64,000 bases of DNA from Burkholderia anthina. GTDB lineage: Bacteria > Pseudomonadota > Gammaproteobacteria > Burkholderiales > Burkholderiaceae. The DNA is taken from assembly GCF_902498995.1 (NCBI RefSeq), contig NZ_CABVLY010000003.1:248001-312000 (forward strand). The letters are read 5' to 3'. The number at the start of each line of letters is the position of its first letter. The stretch's first letter is position 1. Below, one piece after another: positions 26,316-35,465 of the stretch. Below the pieces are notes generated by a model, which was not told the DNA's origin, searched no databases, and worked only from the letters and a program-made list of their open reading frames with translations. Made by a program: the position numbers and the translations under genes.

Positions 26316-26523
26316 GGGCCGGCTCGCATTCACGAGCATCCCGGGCATATCGATGCCTGAATAAAGCGAACAAAAAAATGGGATGCCCCGGCGAGACGTC
26401 ATGGCGTAGCTTCGTCAGTTTCCTTCCATGTTGCGCACCGCGACGGTCGAACCCGTCGCGCGGCATCGCCTGCGCGGGCGCTCGCCGCGATGGCGATGCC
26501 GCAGCCGAAGCGGGAGCGCGGTC

Positions 26524-27471
26524 GTGAGCGCGCGCGACATCCTGCTTCAGGTCGCGCAGGTCGTCACGGTCCTCGCGCTGTCGCCGCTGCTGCAGGGCGT
26601 GATCCTGCAATGGGAAGAGCGGCTCCAGCGCGGGCAGGGCCCCGGCATCTTCCAGCCGTACCGCGATCTGCGCAAGCTGTTCCGCAAGCAGCTGGTCGTT
26701 CCGCATACGGCGTCGTGGATCTACTGGTGCGCGCCCGTCGTCGCGTTCACGTGCATGCTGACGGTGCCGATCCTGATTCCCGTGCTGACCGACTTTCCGC
26801 TGCCGCTGTCCGACATGGGGGACATCCTGGGCGGCGGGCTGATCCTCACGCTCGGGTCGTTCGCGATCGTGCTGGCCGGCCTCGATTCCGGTAGCGCATA
26901 CGGCGGGATCGGCGCGAGCCGCGCGGTGATGCTCGGCATCCTGGCCGAGCCGACGCTGATTCTCGTGCTGGTCGGCATCACGCTGCTCGCGAAGTCGATG
27001 CTGCCGTTCGTCGTCAATCACTTGCTGGTCCGGCAGCCGTCCGTCTACTGGAGCCCCGCGCATCTCTTTCTGGTTTTCGCGTTCTTCGTGCTGCTGCTCG
27101 TCGAGACGGATCGCCTGCCGATTCATTCCAGCACGCACATCGAGGTCTACATGATCGAGGAGGCACGCATCCTCGAGTATTCCGGCCCGCTGCTGGCGCT
27201 GCTCAAGTGGGCGTCGACGATGAAGCAGTTCATCCTCTACACGATCTTCTGCAATGTGCTGACCCTGCCCTGGGGGCTGTCCCAGCGCGGCACGGCGCTC
27301 GGCGCGCTGGGCGCGGCGGCGGGACTGTTCGCGAGAATGCTCGTCGTGGTGCTCGTTGTCGTGCTGGTCGAGACCGCGCAGTCCCGGCTGCGCTTCTTCC
27401 GCTATCAGGAGCCGCTCGCGGCGTCGTTCATGCTCGCGATCCTGGCGATCGCGGCCAACCAGCTACGGTGA
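26524..27471 (+). CDS. hyfC: Hydrogenase-4 subunit C-like / NuoH-like membrane protein
   Basis: 315 aa from GTG 26524 (GGGAG upstream), the same length as E. coli HyfC; an upstream ATG at 26428 would add an Arg-rich 32-residue tail that looks non-coding. It shows about eight membrane segments and GPGIFQPYRDLRKLFRKQ, the NuoH/HyfC cytoplasmic loop. EYSGPLLALLKW is the region facing the hydrophilic arm. In complex I-like machines this subunit links electron-transfer modules to ion pumping. First gene of a tightly packed six-gene operon. Confidence 0.85.
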   Translation: MSARDILLQVAQVVTVLALSPLLQGVILQWEERLQRGQGPGIFQPYRDLRKLFRKQLVVPHTASWIYWCAPVVAFTCMLTVPILIPVLTDFPLPLSDMGDILGGGLILTLGSFAIVLAGLDSGSAYGGIGASRAVMLGILAEPTLILVLVGITLLAKSMLPFVVNHLLVRQPSVYWSPAHLFLVFAFFVLLLVETDRLPIHSSTHIEVYMIEEARILEYSGPLLALLKWASTMKQFILYTIFCNVLTLPWGLSQRGTALGALGAAAGLFARMLVVVLVVVLVETAQSRLRFFRYQEPLAASFMLAILAIAANQLR

Positions 27472-27478
27472 CGATCTC

Positions 27479-28159
27479 ATGCTCCTCGCCCATCTCGACC
27501 CGCTCGCCGCATCGTTGTTCAGCCTGCTTGCGATCGGCAGCCTGCTGCTCGCGTTCGTCATGCTCGGTTCGAGATGGCTCAAGGACTACCTGCTCGCGTT
27601 CACCGCGGAATCGTGGCTGATCGCCGCGTTGTCGGGCGCGGTCGGCTATTACGGGAATTACCACGAGCTGTACCTCGTCGCGGTGTTGACCGCATTTTTC
27701 CGCGGACTGGTGTTGCCGTACCTGATCTGGCGGATCATCGCGCGCCTGGCCGTCGAACGGGAGCTGCACGTGATCCTGCAGCCGAGCTCGTGCCTCGTTC
27801 TCGGCGCGCTGCTCGTGCTGTTTGCGTTCGTCGTGTCGAATCATCTCGGCAATGCGCTCGGCCTCGGCGGCACGGTGGTCGTGCTGGCGCTGACCGTGAT
27901 GCTGTCGATGAAGCTGATCGGCTTCCTGATGCTGGCCGTCCGACAGGAGGCGATCAGCCAGGTGCTCGGGCTGCTGATTCTCGAGAACGGCATCTTCCTC
28001 GGCTCGCAGATCCTGGTGCCCGGCATGCCGCTGCTGATCGAACTGGTGCTGCTGTTCGACCTGCTGGTCATCGTCGTGAGCTTCGGGGTGCTCGTTCGCT
28101 ACCTCGTCGCGCACGTGGGCAGCACGAGCAGCCGTGAACTCAGACGCCTCGTGGGGTGA
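27479..28159 (+). CDS. hyfE: Hydrogenase-4 subunit E-like / NuoK-like membrane protein
   Basis: 226 aa (E. coli HyfE is about 216). Seven or so hydrophobic segments. QEAISQVLGLLILENGIFL is the NuoK/MrpC-like segment with a membrane Glu. The frame is open further upstream, but ATG 27479 starts 7 bp after the hyfC-like stop. Overlaps the next gene by GTGA. Probable antiporter-type proton channel component. Confidence 0.83.
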   Translation: MLLAHLDPLAASLFSLLAIGSLLLAFVMLGSRWLKDYLLAFTAESWLIAALSGAVGYYGNYHELYLVAVLTAFFRGLVLPYLIWRIIARLAVERELHVILQPSSCLVLGALLVLFAFVVSNHLGNALGLGGTVVVLALTVMLSMKLIGFLMLAVRQEAISQVLGLLILENGIFLGSQILVPGMPLLIELVLLFDLLVIVVSFGVLVRYLVAHVGSTSSRELRRLVG

Positions 28160-29640
28160 TCATGATCCAGTGCTGGCTCGTGGCAATCGCCGTCGCACCG
28201 CTGCTGGCCGCCGTTGCCGCCATGGCGGCGCGGCGCGGCCGCGTGGCGGAGTTCGCGAATCTGGCGGCGTCCGTCGTCTGCGCGGTCTGCGCGCTGTGGC
28301 TCGTCGCGCACGTGGCCGGGCCGCGCACGTTCCTGGCCGACTACGTGATCTTCGACGCGCTCGCGGCGTGGACGCTGGTCTGCACCTGCGCGGTCTACTG
28401 CCTCGCGTCCGTCTACGCAATCGGCTACATGCGGCTGCTCAAGGACGAGGCGGCGCGGCTGCCGGGCTTCTACGCGCTGTTCGCGCTGTTCGCCGCGACG
28501 ATGATCTGCGGCCCGCTGATGAACAATGTCGGTGTGTACTGGATCGCGATCGAGCTGACGACGCTCGTCAGCACGTTTCTCGTCGGATTCGAGCATGGGC
28601 AGGAAGCGATCGAGGCGGCATGGAAATACATCATCGTCGTGTCGGCCGGCATCAGTCTCGCGCTGCTCGGCACCGTGCTGTTCTATTGGGCCGGCAGCCT
28701 CGTGCTCGGCCCGACCTACGACATGACGTGGACGGCCCTGCGCCACGCCGCGCCGAGGATGAGTCCGGCGCTGACGCAGACGGCGTTCCTGCTGGTGCTG
28801 GTCGGCTACGGCACGAAGGCGGGGCTCGCGCCGATGCATACGTGGCTTCCGGACGCGCATAGCGAAGGGCCGGCCCCCGTGTCGGCGATGCTCTCCGGTG
28901 CGTTGCTGAACACGGCGATGCTGGGTGTCGCGCGCTTCCTGACGGTCACCGACGCGTCGGGATCTTCGCGGCTGCCCCGCACCGTGCTGGTGGCGTTCGG
29001 CGTGTGCTCGCTGGTCGTCGCGGCGCTGTTCATCGTCCGGCAACAGGGCATCAAGCGGCTGATGGCGTACTCGAGCGTGGAGCACATGGGCGTGCTGGCG
29101 CTCGGATTCGGGTTCGGCGGCCCGCTGGCGATTGCCGCGGTGCTCTATCACATGCTCAATCATTCGCTGAACAAGTCGCTGATGTTCTTCGGCGCCGGCA
29201 ACATGATGCGCATCTACGGCACGAAGAACATCGACGAAATCCGCGGCGTGTGGGCGCGCTTTCCCGTGACGGGCGCGCTGTGGCTGGCCGGCGCGGTGGC
29301 GATCACCGGGGCGCCGCCATTCGGGCTGTTCCTGAGCGAGGTGACGCTGATGCGCGCAGGCTTCGCGACGTCGCACGCGTGGGCCGTCATCGTGCTCCTC
29401 GTGCTGCTGATCGTCATCTTCATCGGCTTCCTGAACCACTTCCGCACGATGTATCTCGACCCGCGATCGACCGCAGATGCATCGGCCGACACGAGCGGGC
29501 CGGTCGCCGCGAGCGCGTGGATGACCGTGCCGATGTGGCTCGCGATCGTGCCCGTGTTCGTACTGGGCATCTGGTGGCCCGATACCTTGTGGCGCTTTTT
29601 TCAGACGGTCGCGGTCGACCTGGGCGGAGGCGCGCAATGA
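28156..29640 (+). CDS. hyfF: Hydrogenase-4 subunit F-like proton-pumping subunit
   Basis: 494 aa of the NuoL/M/N-MrpA/D family, 13-14 membrane segments. GTKAGLAPMHTWLPDAHSEG carries the conserved channel lysine, and QQGIKRLMAYSSVEHMG and NHSLNKSLMFF the further Lys/His set; a Glu lies in VYWIAIELTTL. These are the residues that carry protons or Na+ in complex I. GTGA overlap with the previous gene (an ATG lies at 28162) and ATGA overlap with the next indicate strict co-translation. Confidence 0.87.
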   Translation: MIMIQCWLVAIAVAPLLAAVAAMAARRGRVAEFANLAASVVCAVCALWLVAHVAGPRTFLADYVIFDALAAWTLVCTCAVYCLASVYAIGYMRLLKDEAARLPGFYALFALFAATMICGPLMNNVGVYWIAIELTTLVSTFLVGFEHGQEAIEAAWKYIIVVSAGISLALLGTVLFYWAGSLVLGPTYDMTWTALRHAAPRMSPALTQTAFLLVLVGYGTKAGLAPMHTWLPDAHSEGPAPVSAMLSGALLNTAMLGVARFLTVTDASGSSRLPRTVLVAFGVCSLVVAALFIVRQQGIKRLMAYSSVEHMGVLALGFGFGGPLAIAAVLYHMLNHSLNKSLMFFGAGNMMRIYGTKNIDEIRGVWARFPVTGALWLAGAVAITGAPPFGLFLSEVTLMRAGFATSHAWAVIVLLVLLIVIFIGFLNHFRTMYLDPRSTADASADTSGPVAASAWMTVPMWLAIVPVFVLGIWWPDTLWRFFQTVAVDLGGGAQ

Positions 29641-31124
29641 AGAACTGCGAAATCGCCACGCTGACGATCGACGAACTGCAGCCGGCCGCGCGGCAACTGC
29701 TCGCGAACGGCGGGAGGATGCAGGGCGTCTATGCGTGGTATCCGACGCCCCGGCAGCCCCGGCTTCGATATGTCGCGACGCGTCCCGGACACGAGACGTG
29801 CGTGGGCTGGTCGGTGGACGTCGGTGCCGATCCCGTGCCGAGCCTCGCGGCGATCTGCCCGCTGCTCGGCTGGCACGAGCGGGAGATCATGGAAATGAGC
29901 GGGATCGGGTTTTCCGGCCATCCGGAGCCCGAGCGGCTCGTGACCGCCCATCTGCCGGACCTGTCGACCGCGCCGCTCGCGCCGGCGGCCGCGAGTGCGG
30001 GCCGGGCCACTGTCGTGCTGGCCGCGCCCGGGTTGCCGGCCGTGTCGGGCAAGCATGTGCAGCTTCTGCCGTTCGGGCCCGTGCGGGCCGACGTGCTCGA
30101 ATCCGCGCAGTTCATCTTCTACTACGTCGGCGAGGGGATTCTCTACTATCACCCGAACCTGTTTCTCAAGCATCGCGGGATCGAGAAGCAGTTCGAAGGC
30201 ATGGCGTGCGGCGCGGCCACGCTGCTGGCCGAACGGGTGTCGGGCGTCGACAGCTTCGCGCAGGCGCTGGCGTATGTGCAGGCGGTGGAGGATGCGGCGG
30301 GATGCGACGTCCCCCGGCGGGCCGAGTGGTTCAGGGTCATCGCGGCCGAGCTTGAGCGCATCTACAATCATCTGCACTACCTCGGCCACCTGTGCCATAC
30401 GACGACGCTCAAGGTCGGCGAATCTCAGGGGAAGCTGCTCGAAGAGCTGGCCAAGCAAATCAATGCACGGGCGTGCGGAAGCCGGTTCCTGCGCAACGTG
30501 CTCTGGCCGGGCGGGGTCCGGCGCGAACTCGACGTCTATGCGGTGGCGAAAGGGCTTGCGGGCCTGAAGCCGCAGATCGAAACCTACGTCGGCCTGATCG
30601 AGCGTACGACGAGCCACCTGGACCGGCTGATCTCGACCGCGCCGCTCAGCCAGAAGCTCGCGTTCGACCAGGGCGCGACAGGCCCGGTCGAACGCGCGTC
30701 CGGCGTCGATCGGGACCTGCGCCGGGATCACCCGTATGCGATGTACCGCACGCTGCGGCCGGCCATTGCGCTCGAGGCCGGCGGCGACGCCTGCGCGCGG
30801 ATGCGCGTGCGCATCGCCGAACTGCGCGCGAGCATCGATCTCGTCGAGCGCGCGATCGACGGCGTGGCCCCGGACGGCCCGACACTCGCGGCGTGTCGCG
30901 TGCCTGCTGCCGCAGAAGGGCTGGGATGGGCCGAATCGTCGCGCGGAACGGTCATGTACGCGGTTCACTTCGACGATGCCGGCTGCCTGTCGCGCGTGAA
31001 GATCAAGTCGCCGTCGTTTGCGAACTGGCGTGTCTTTCCGTCGACGGTGTATGACAGCAACATGATGGACTACGCGATCAACGAGGCCAGCTTCGGGCTC
31101 ACGATCGCCGGATGTGCGCGTTAG
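29637..31124 (+). CDS. Hydrogenase-4/complex-I large-subunit homologue (NuoCD fusion) lacking NiFe ligands
   Basis: 495 aa. The N-terminal about 140 residues resemble NuoC/HycE-N, the rest NuoD/HycE-C. The proximal NiFe motif, normally RxCGxCGxxH, reads ERVSGVDSFAQ (near 199-209). The distal motif, normally DPCxxC, is gone and the chain ends FGLTIAGCAR. Only one Cys remains near the end, so the NiFe centre cannot be bound in the usual way. HLHYLGHLCH and the E-rich fold core are kept. It is therefore an energy-converting-hydrogenase-related (Ehr) type subunit rather than a hydrogenase. No maturation protease gene is nearby. Confidence 0.85.
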   Translation: MKNCEIATLTIDELQPAARQLLANGGRMQGVYAWYPTPRQPRLRYVATRPGHETCVGWSVDVGADPVPSLAAICPLLGWHEREIMEMSGIGFSGHPEPERLVTAHLPDLSTAPLAPAAASAGRATVVLAAPGLPAVSGKHVQLLPFGPVRADVLESAQFIFYYVGEGILYYHPNLFLKHRGIEKQFEGMACGAATLLAERVSGVDSFAQALAYVQAVEDAAGCDVPRRAEWFRVIAAELERIYNHLHYLGHLCHTTTLKVGESQGKLLEELAKQINARACGSRFLRNVLWPGGVRRELDVYAVAKGLAGLKPQIETYVGLIERTTSHLDRLISTAPLSQKLAFDQGATGPVERASGVDRDLRRDHPYAMYRTLRPAIALEAGGDACARMRVRIAELRASIDLVERAIDGVAPDGPTLAACRVPAAAEGLGWAESSRGTVMYAVHFDDAGCLSRVKIKSPSFANWRVFPSTVYDSNMMDYAINEASFGLTIAGCAR

Positions 31125-31155
31125 CGCCGATCACTTTGCGGGAGGCATGCCTCTT

Positions 31156-31956
31156 ATGTCGCTCTGGACCTGGTTCGGATTGAAGGAAGGCCGCGCAAGC
31201 ACCGGCTGGCCATTGGCGGACGATGCGGACGGCCAGGACGGCGTGCTCGGCATGCCGCGTTTCGATCCGGCGAAGTGCGCGCCAGGGTGCGACGCGTGCG
31301 CGCGCGCGTGCGAGACGCATGCGATTACGCTCGATCCGTCTCTGGCGGCGCCGGTCGTCGACTGGGGGCGCTGCATCGTGTGCCAGCGCTGCACGGAGGC
31401 GTGTCCCACTGGCGCTTTCATGCCTTCGGAAGACTGGGCCGTGGGCGTGCACGAGCGCGCGGACCTGAAGTGGGACGCCGCGATGAGCCAGCGTGTCGTC
31501 AGAGAGGTGGTCGACGGCACCCGGCGCGCGTTCGGCCGGAGCCTGCATATCCGTCACGTGGATGCCGGCTCGTGCAACGGTTGCGAATCGGAATTGCAGG
31601 CGCTCGACAACCCGTTCTACAACCTGCATCGGCTCGGCATCTTCTTCACGCCGTCGCCGCGTTTTGCGGACGTGCTGCTGGTCACGGGGCCGGTCACGAA
31701 GGCCATGCGCCAGCCGCTGCTGGAGACCTGGGAGGCGATGCCGTCGCCGCGCTGGGTCGTCGCGACGGGCACCTGCGCGGTGTCGGGCGGCATGACGGGC
31801 GGGAATTATGCGTGCGGCACCGGGCTGGACGACGTGCTGCCCGTCGACATCTATTTGCCCGGCTGCCCGCCCAATCCCGCGGCGCTGCTTCATGCGCTGT
31901 TGATGCTCGTCGGGCGGAGCAGGCAACGGATGCGGGGAGGCGAGATTGAACGCTAA
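31156..31956 (+). CDS. Fused ferredoxin (HyfH-like) and NuoB/HyfI-like small subunit
   Basis: 266 aa, a natural fusion of two subunits that are separate in E. coli Hyf/Hyc. Residues about 35-95 hold two 4Fe-4S motifs (CAPGCDACARAC and CIVCQRCTEACP). Residues about 130-266 are NuoB-like, with CNGCESEL, GTCAVSGG and PGCPPNP giving all four ligands of the terminal cluster. Start 31156 has GGAGG 10 nt before it; GTG 31114 and ATG 31147 are less well placed. The Fe-S wire is intact although the partner large subunit has lost its NiFe site. Confidence 0.87.
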   Translation: MSLWTWFGLKEGRASTGWPLADDADGQDGVLGMPRFDPAKCAPGCDACARACETHAITLDPSLAAPVVDWGRCIVCQRCTEACPTGAFMPSEDWAVGVHERADLKWDAAMSQRVVREVVDGTRRAFGRSLHIRHVDAGSCNGCESELQALDNPFYNLHRLGIFFTPSPRFADVLLVTGPVTKAMRQPLLETWEAMPSPRWVVATGTCAVSGGMTGGNYACGTGLDDVLPVDIYLPGCPPNPAALLHALLMLVGRSRQRMRGGEIER

Positions 31957-33940
31957 CGATCTGTTCGGCGTCGCGGTCGCGGCATGGGGGCTGGCGGCGC
32001 TCCTTTCGCCGGTACGGGCGCTGCTGCGCGGCGTGCGCGCGCTGCTCGGCGCGGGCTGCGCATTCGGCGTGCTGGCCTGCATCGTGGCGCTGCCCGACGG
32101 GACGGCGCCGGTGTCGCTTCATGTCGCGCTCGCCGGGCAGTGGACGCGCTTCGCGATGGATCCGGCGGGCGTCTGGTTGCTCGGCTTCGGCCTGGTGCCG
32201 GCGATGTTCGCGTGCTGGACCGGCTCCGCGCTCGGGAGCCGGTCCGGGCGCTGGCACGCCGGCGCCGCATTCAGCCTGCTCGGCGCGCTCGGCGTCGTCG
32301 GCATGCAGGACGGGATCTCGCTGCTCGTCGCATGGGAAACGATGAGCCTGGGCGGCGCGCTGATGCTGACCGGCGAGCGCGCGGAGCAGGACGAGGGGAA
32401 ATCGGTGCTGCTGATGCTGGCGCTGCTCGAGGTCGGCGCGGTCGCCCTGATGTTCGCGATCGTCGTGCTCGGCAACGCGGCGGGCGGCGTCGGATACGAC
32501 GGATTCCTCGCGCGCGCGGGCCTGACCGGCAACGTGGTCTCGTGGTTTGCCGGCGTCGCGCTGTTGATCGGGTTCGGGGCGAAGCTGGGTCTCGTGCCGT
32601 TTTACGAATGGTTCCCGCGCGCGTATTCGTCGGGCAGCGGCGCAACCGGCGCGCTGTTTTCCGGCGTCGTGCTGAATGCCGCGTATTTCGCGTTGAGTCG
32701 GTCGTGGAATAGCTGGCTCAACGTGGGCACCGACGGCGGGGCGGCGTTCGGCCTCGGCGTGATTGCGATTGCGGCCGGCGTGGCAAGCGCGATACTCGCC
32801 GTCCTGTTTGCGTTCCAGCAGGACGACTGGCGCGCGCTGCTCAGCTATTCGTCCGCGGAGAATGCGTCGGTCGCTGTGGTGATGCTCGGCGTCACGCAGC
32901 TGTTTCGCGCGGACGGGCTGCCGGCGCTGGCCGGCCTGGCATGGACCGTCGCGCTGCTTCATCTGGCTGGTCACGCGCTCGCGAAAGGCGCGCTGTTCCT
33001 GGCGGCGGATGGCGTATTCGCGGCATCCGGCAGCTTCGATATCGTGTCGCGCGGCTGGCTGCGACGAAGCGGCTTTCTGCTCGGCATCGGCGCGCTGTTC
33101 GCGGCGATGAGCCTCGCGTCGGTGCCGCCGCAGGCCGGCTTCGTCAGCGAATGGTATGTTTTCCAGTCGGTGTTCCAGGGGTTTCACCTGTCGTCGTTCA
33201 TCGGCCGGCTGGTGCTCGTGCTGGCCGGTGCCGGCCTCGCGCTGGCCGCGGCGGTTGCGCTGGCAACCTTCGTGAAGGTGTTCGGCCTCGGTTTGCTCGG
33301 GCCGTCGGACGACGACCCCGGAAGGCGGGTGCCGACGGGCTGCGCGGTGTCGGTCGGCATCCTCGGAACAGGCGTGCTGGCCGTCGCTGTCGGTGCGCCG
33401 CTCTGGCTGAATGCGCTGGCCAGCGGCGCGCGGTCGCTGTTCGATGCGAACGCGCCGCAGGCGATGGTTTCGGGCTGGCTGCTGGTGCCGCTGACGGACA
33501 CGTTCGCATTCATTTCGCCGTCGAAGCTCATCATCGTGATGCCGTTGCTGTCGCTGCTGCCGATCGCGCTGCTGTGGCTCACGAAGCGGGCGGCGGTGCG
33601 CCGCGCGCCGGTCTGGTTCGGCGGGATGACGTCGAATCCGCGCGACGCGATGACCACGGCGCTGACGTTTTCGAATGCGATGCGCACGTTCTACAGTTTC
33701 GTGTATCAGCCGACCGCGACGACGACGCGCGAGCACGAGCAGCGCGAGTATTTCATCAAGCGGCTGGTGTTCTCCGCCGACGTTACCGATCTGTTCGAAC
33801 GCCATCTGTTCGATCCGGCGATTCGTGCCGTCAGCTATTGCGCGGAAAAGCTCCGGGCGCTGCAGTCGGGCAATCTCAACTTCTACCTCGCGCTGATCGG
33901 TGCGCTGCTGGTCGCGATCCTGCTGTTGACGCTCGTTTAG
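31946..33940 (+). CDS. hyfB: Hydrogenase-4 subunit B-like membrane subunit
   Basis: 664 aa, NuoL-family with an extended C-terminus as in HyfB/HycC. Membrane Glu in AWETMSLGGAL, channel Lys in GFGAKLGLVPFYEWFP, and HLAGHALAKGALFL. The start is TTG at 31946 with an excellent GGGGAGG site, overlapping the fused Fe-S gene by 11 bp. Last gene of the operon; stops 6 bp before the end of the convergent Cys-rich gene, with no room for a separate terminator. A HyfD-like gene is absent. Confidence 0.87.
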   Translation: MNANDLFGVAVAAWGLAALLSPVRALLRGVRALLGAGCAFGVLACIVALPDGTAPVSLHVALAGQWTRFAMDPAGVWLLGFGLVPAMFACWTGSALGSRSGRWHAGAAFSLLGALGVVGMQDGISLLVAWETMSLGGALMLTGERAEQDEGKSVLLMLALLEVGAVALMFAIVVLGNAAGGVGYDGFLARAGLTGNVVSWFAGVALLIGFGAKLGLVPFYEWFPRAYSSGSGATGALFSGVVLNAAYFALSRSWNSWLNVGTDGGAAFGLGVIAIAAGVASAILAVLFAFQQDDWRALLSYSSAENASVAVVMLGVTQLFRADGLPALAGLAWTVALLHLAGHALAKGALFLAADGVFAASGSFDIVSRGWLRRSGFLLGIGALFAAMSLASVPPQAGFVSEWYVFQSVFQGFHLSSFIGRLVLVLAGAGLALAAAVALATFVKVFGLGLLGPSDDDPGRRVPTGCAVSVGILGTGVLAVAVGAPLWLNALASGARSLFDANAPQAMVSGWLLVPLTDTFAFISPSKLIIVMPLLSLLPIALLWLTKRAAVRRAPVWFGGMTSNPRDAMTTALTFSNAMRTFYSFVYQPTATTTREHEQREYFIKRLVFSADVTDLFERHLFDPAIRAVSYCAEKLRALQSGNLNFYLALIGALLVAILLLTLV

Positions 33941-33945
33941 CGTCG

Positions 33946-35226
33946 TCAACCCGATACGCATTCGCGCGCGTCGGGGGCGCGGCGCAGGATGCTGCCGAGT
34001 GCGCCGCGCAGCCGCTGCTCGATGCGCGGCTCCGACGCATAGATGAACGCTTCGGCGAAATGCTTGAGGCAGACGCCTTCCACGGCAAGCGCGAGCGCGT
34101 CGTCGTGCTCGGCGCGCGACACGCCGCGAATCAGGCGGGCGATGCTTTTCCTTGCGGCGATTTCCTCCGCATCGCAGCCGGGACAGCTTTCCCGCGGCTG
34201 TGTTCCGTCGCGTTGCGCATCGCGCTCGTGCCGCGCGTCGAACCAGCGCGCGTGCCTGCGCCGCCGGCGTTTGGGCGGGGGCGGCGCGGCCGGGTCCGTC
34301 ACGGGCTTGCCGGGCAGCGCGACTTCGAAGTAGCGGGCAAGCGCCGCGTGCTGAAGCGCGCGGTCCGGTTGCCGGATGCACTGTAGAAGGTGGCGGTGGC
34401 AAGTCGGCAGCGCAATCCAGCCGGGCTGCCGGAGGCGGACGTTGTCGACCGCGGTGCCGAGCCATCGGCGTTGCGCGAGAGCGATGTCCTCGCATATCGG
34501 ACATGCGCAGCGCGCCGCGTGCACGCTCATGCTGTTTGCGAGTTCGAGCGGATAAAGCTGGAGACACGCTTGCGCGATGCATGCGTCCGGAAACGCGCCG
34601 GGACGATCGATCGCGCCGAGCACGCCGCGCGACCGGGCGCGCAACAGGCGTTTGATCCGGCCGAGGAGCGGGGGCTCGACGCGCTGCTTCAGCGATTGCA
34701 GGTGGACGAAGCACACGGGCGGTGGCGAGAACGGCTTCTGCTGCTCGAGCTCGCGCTGTACCCGCGCCAGCACCCGCCCTTCGACACGATGGAAATACGC
34801 GCAGGCCGGGCAGCGGCCGCGCGCGCCGAACACGATGTCCTGTATCAGTTCGTCCTGGAGCGCGGTTCGATCGAGCAGGTCGCACAAAAGGCGTCCGGCA
34901 TCGCGGATCGAGTCCTGTACCGCCGCAGCGGCCGGCCCATGCAGTTCCGTCGCCAGGGCTGCGTGCGCGCGGCAGAATCCCATGCCGAGTGCGAGGGTCT
35001 GCGCCAGCGCGATGCGCGCGCGGCCGTTGCGAAGCACGCGCCCGAAGTACTGCGTATCGGCGTCGCGAAGCTGCTCGCACACGACGCAGCGGCACGCGTC
35101 ATTGCCGGGCGGGGGAGGGTGTTCGGCGGAGTCGGCCGGGCCGTGCACGGAACGCGGCGAGCGATCCGGCGATCCGGCGGGAGGAGACGGGTGGGAGCGA
35201 GCAGCATCATGCTTGATATGCATCAC
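33946..35226 (-). CDS. Cysteine-rich protein with four CxxC...CxxH modules
   Basis: 426 aa. Four repeats of one module are visible: C47-C50/C85-H88, C139-C142/C172-H175, C242-C245/C276-H279 and C348-C351/C386-H389, with 29-34 residues between the two halves. The halves look like CVVCEQLRDADTQYF and GFCRAHAAL, as in DUF6062-type proteins. The linker at 311-327 is Pro/Arg-rich. Each module could bind one zinc (or the set could hold Fe-S clusters). The start is uncertain (GTG/ATG at 35226/35223, weak ribosome site). Controlled by riboswitch 7. Function unknown. Confidence 0.75.
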   Translation of the reverse strand: MMHIKHDAARSHPSPPAGSPDRSPRSVHGPADSAEHPPPPGNDACRCVVCEQLRDADTQYFGRVLRNGRARIALAQTLALGMGFCRAHAALATELHGPAAAAVQDSIRDAGRLLCDLLDRTALQDELIQDIVFGARGRCPACAYFHRVEGRVLARVQRELEQQKPFSPPPVCFVHLQSLKQRVEPPLLGRIKRLLRARSRGVLGAIDRPGAFPDACIAQACLQLYPLELANSMSVHAARCACPICEDIALAQRRWLGTAVDNVRLRQPGWIALPTCHRHLLQCIRQPDRALQHAALARYFEVALPGKPVTDPAAPPPPKRRRRRHARWFDARHERDAQRDGTQPRESCPGCDAEEIAARKSIARLIRGVSRAEHDDALALAVEGVCLKHFAEAFIYASEPRIEQRLRGALGSILRRAPDARECVSG

Positions 35227-35300
35227 GGCGACGTCCGTTGCTGGGTTACGCGATCCGACGAAGCGGGACCCAACACGATGCCCGCACCCCGTCAGGGTCC

Positions 35301-35347
35301 GTAGGCATCATCAGCCGTGAGGCGGTTCAATGGAGAATGCCATCTCC
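35301..35347 (-). promoter_or_regulatory. Fluoride riboswitch 7, upstream of four-module Cys-rich protein
   Basis: Reverse strand: GGAGATGGCATTCTCC, TTGAACCGCC, a very short P3 loop, then GGCTGATGATGCCTAC. A GGACCC/GGGTCC stem can form just downstream. The start codon is about 75 nt away. Confidence 0.93.
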
Positions 35348-35354
35348 TCGATGC

Positions 35355-35383
35355 AGTCTAGCGCAGTCATGCGCGCCATGCCA
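35355..35383 (-). promoter_or_regulatory. Promoter of riboswitch 7 transcript
   Basis: Reverse strand TGGCAT, 17-bp spacer, TAGACT; 7 nt then separate the -10 from the aptamer. Confidence 0.6.
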
Positions 35384-35465
35384 TGTTGGCAGCGTGGGGG
35401 CGGACGTTGCCGTCATCGTCTGCTACGGATGAAGAAGCTTCCGTGGGCTTCGATGCGAGCAGCCG

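Noticed and set aside
26524..33940. A functional hydrogenase or formate hydrogenlyase
   Set aside because: The large subunit lacks both NiFe cysteine motifs, and no formate dehydrogenase or maturation gene is present.
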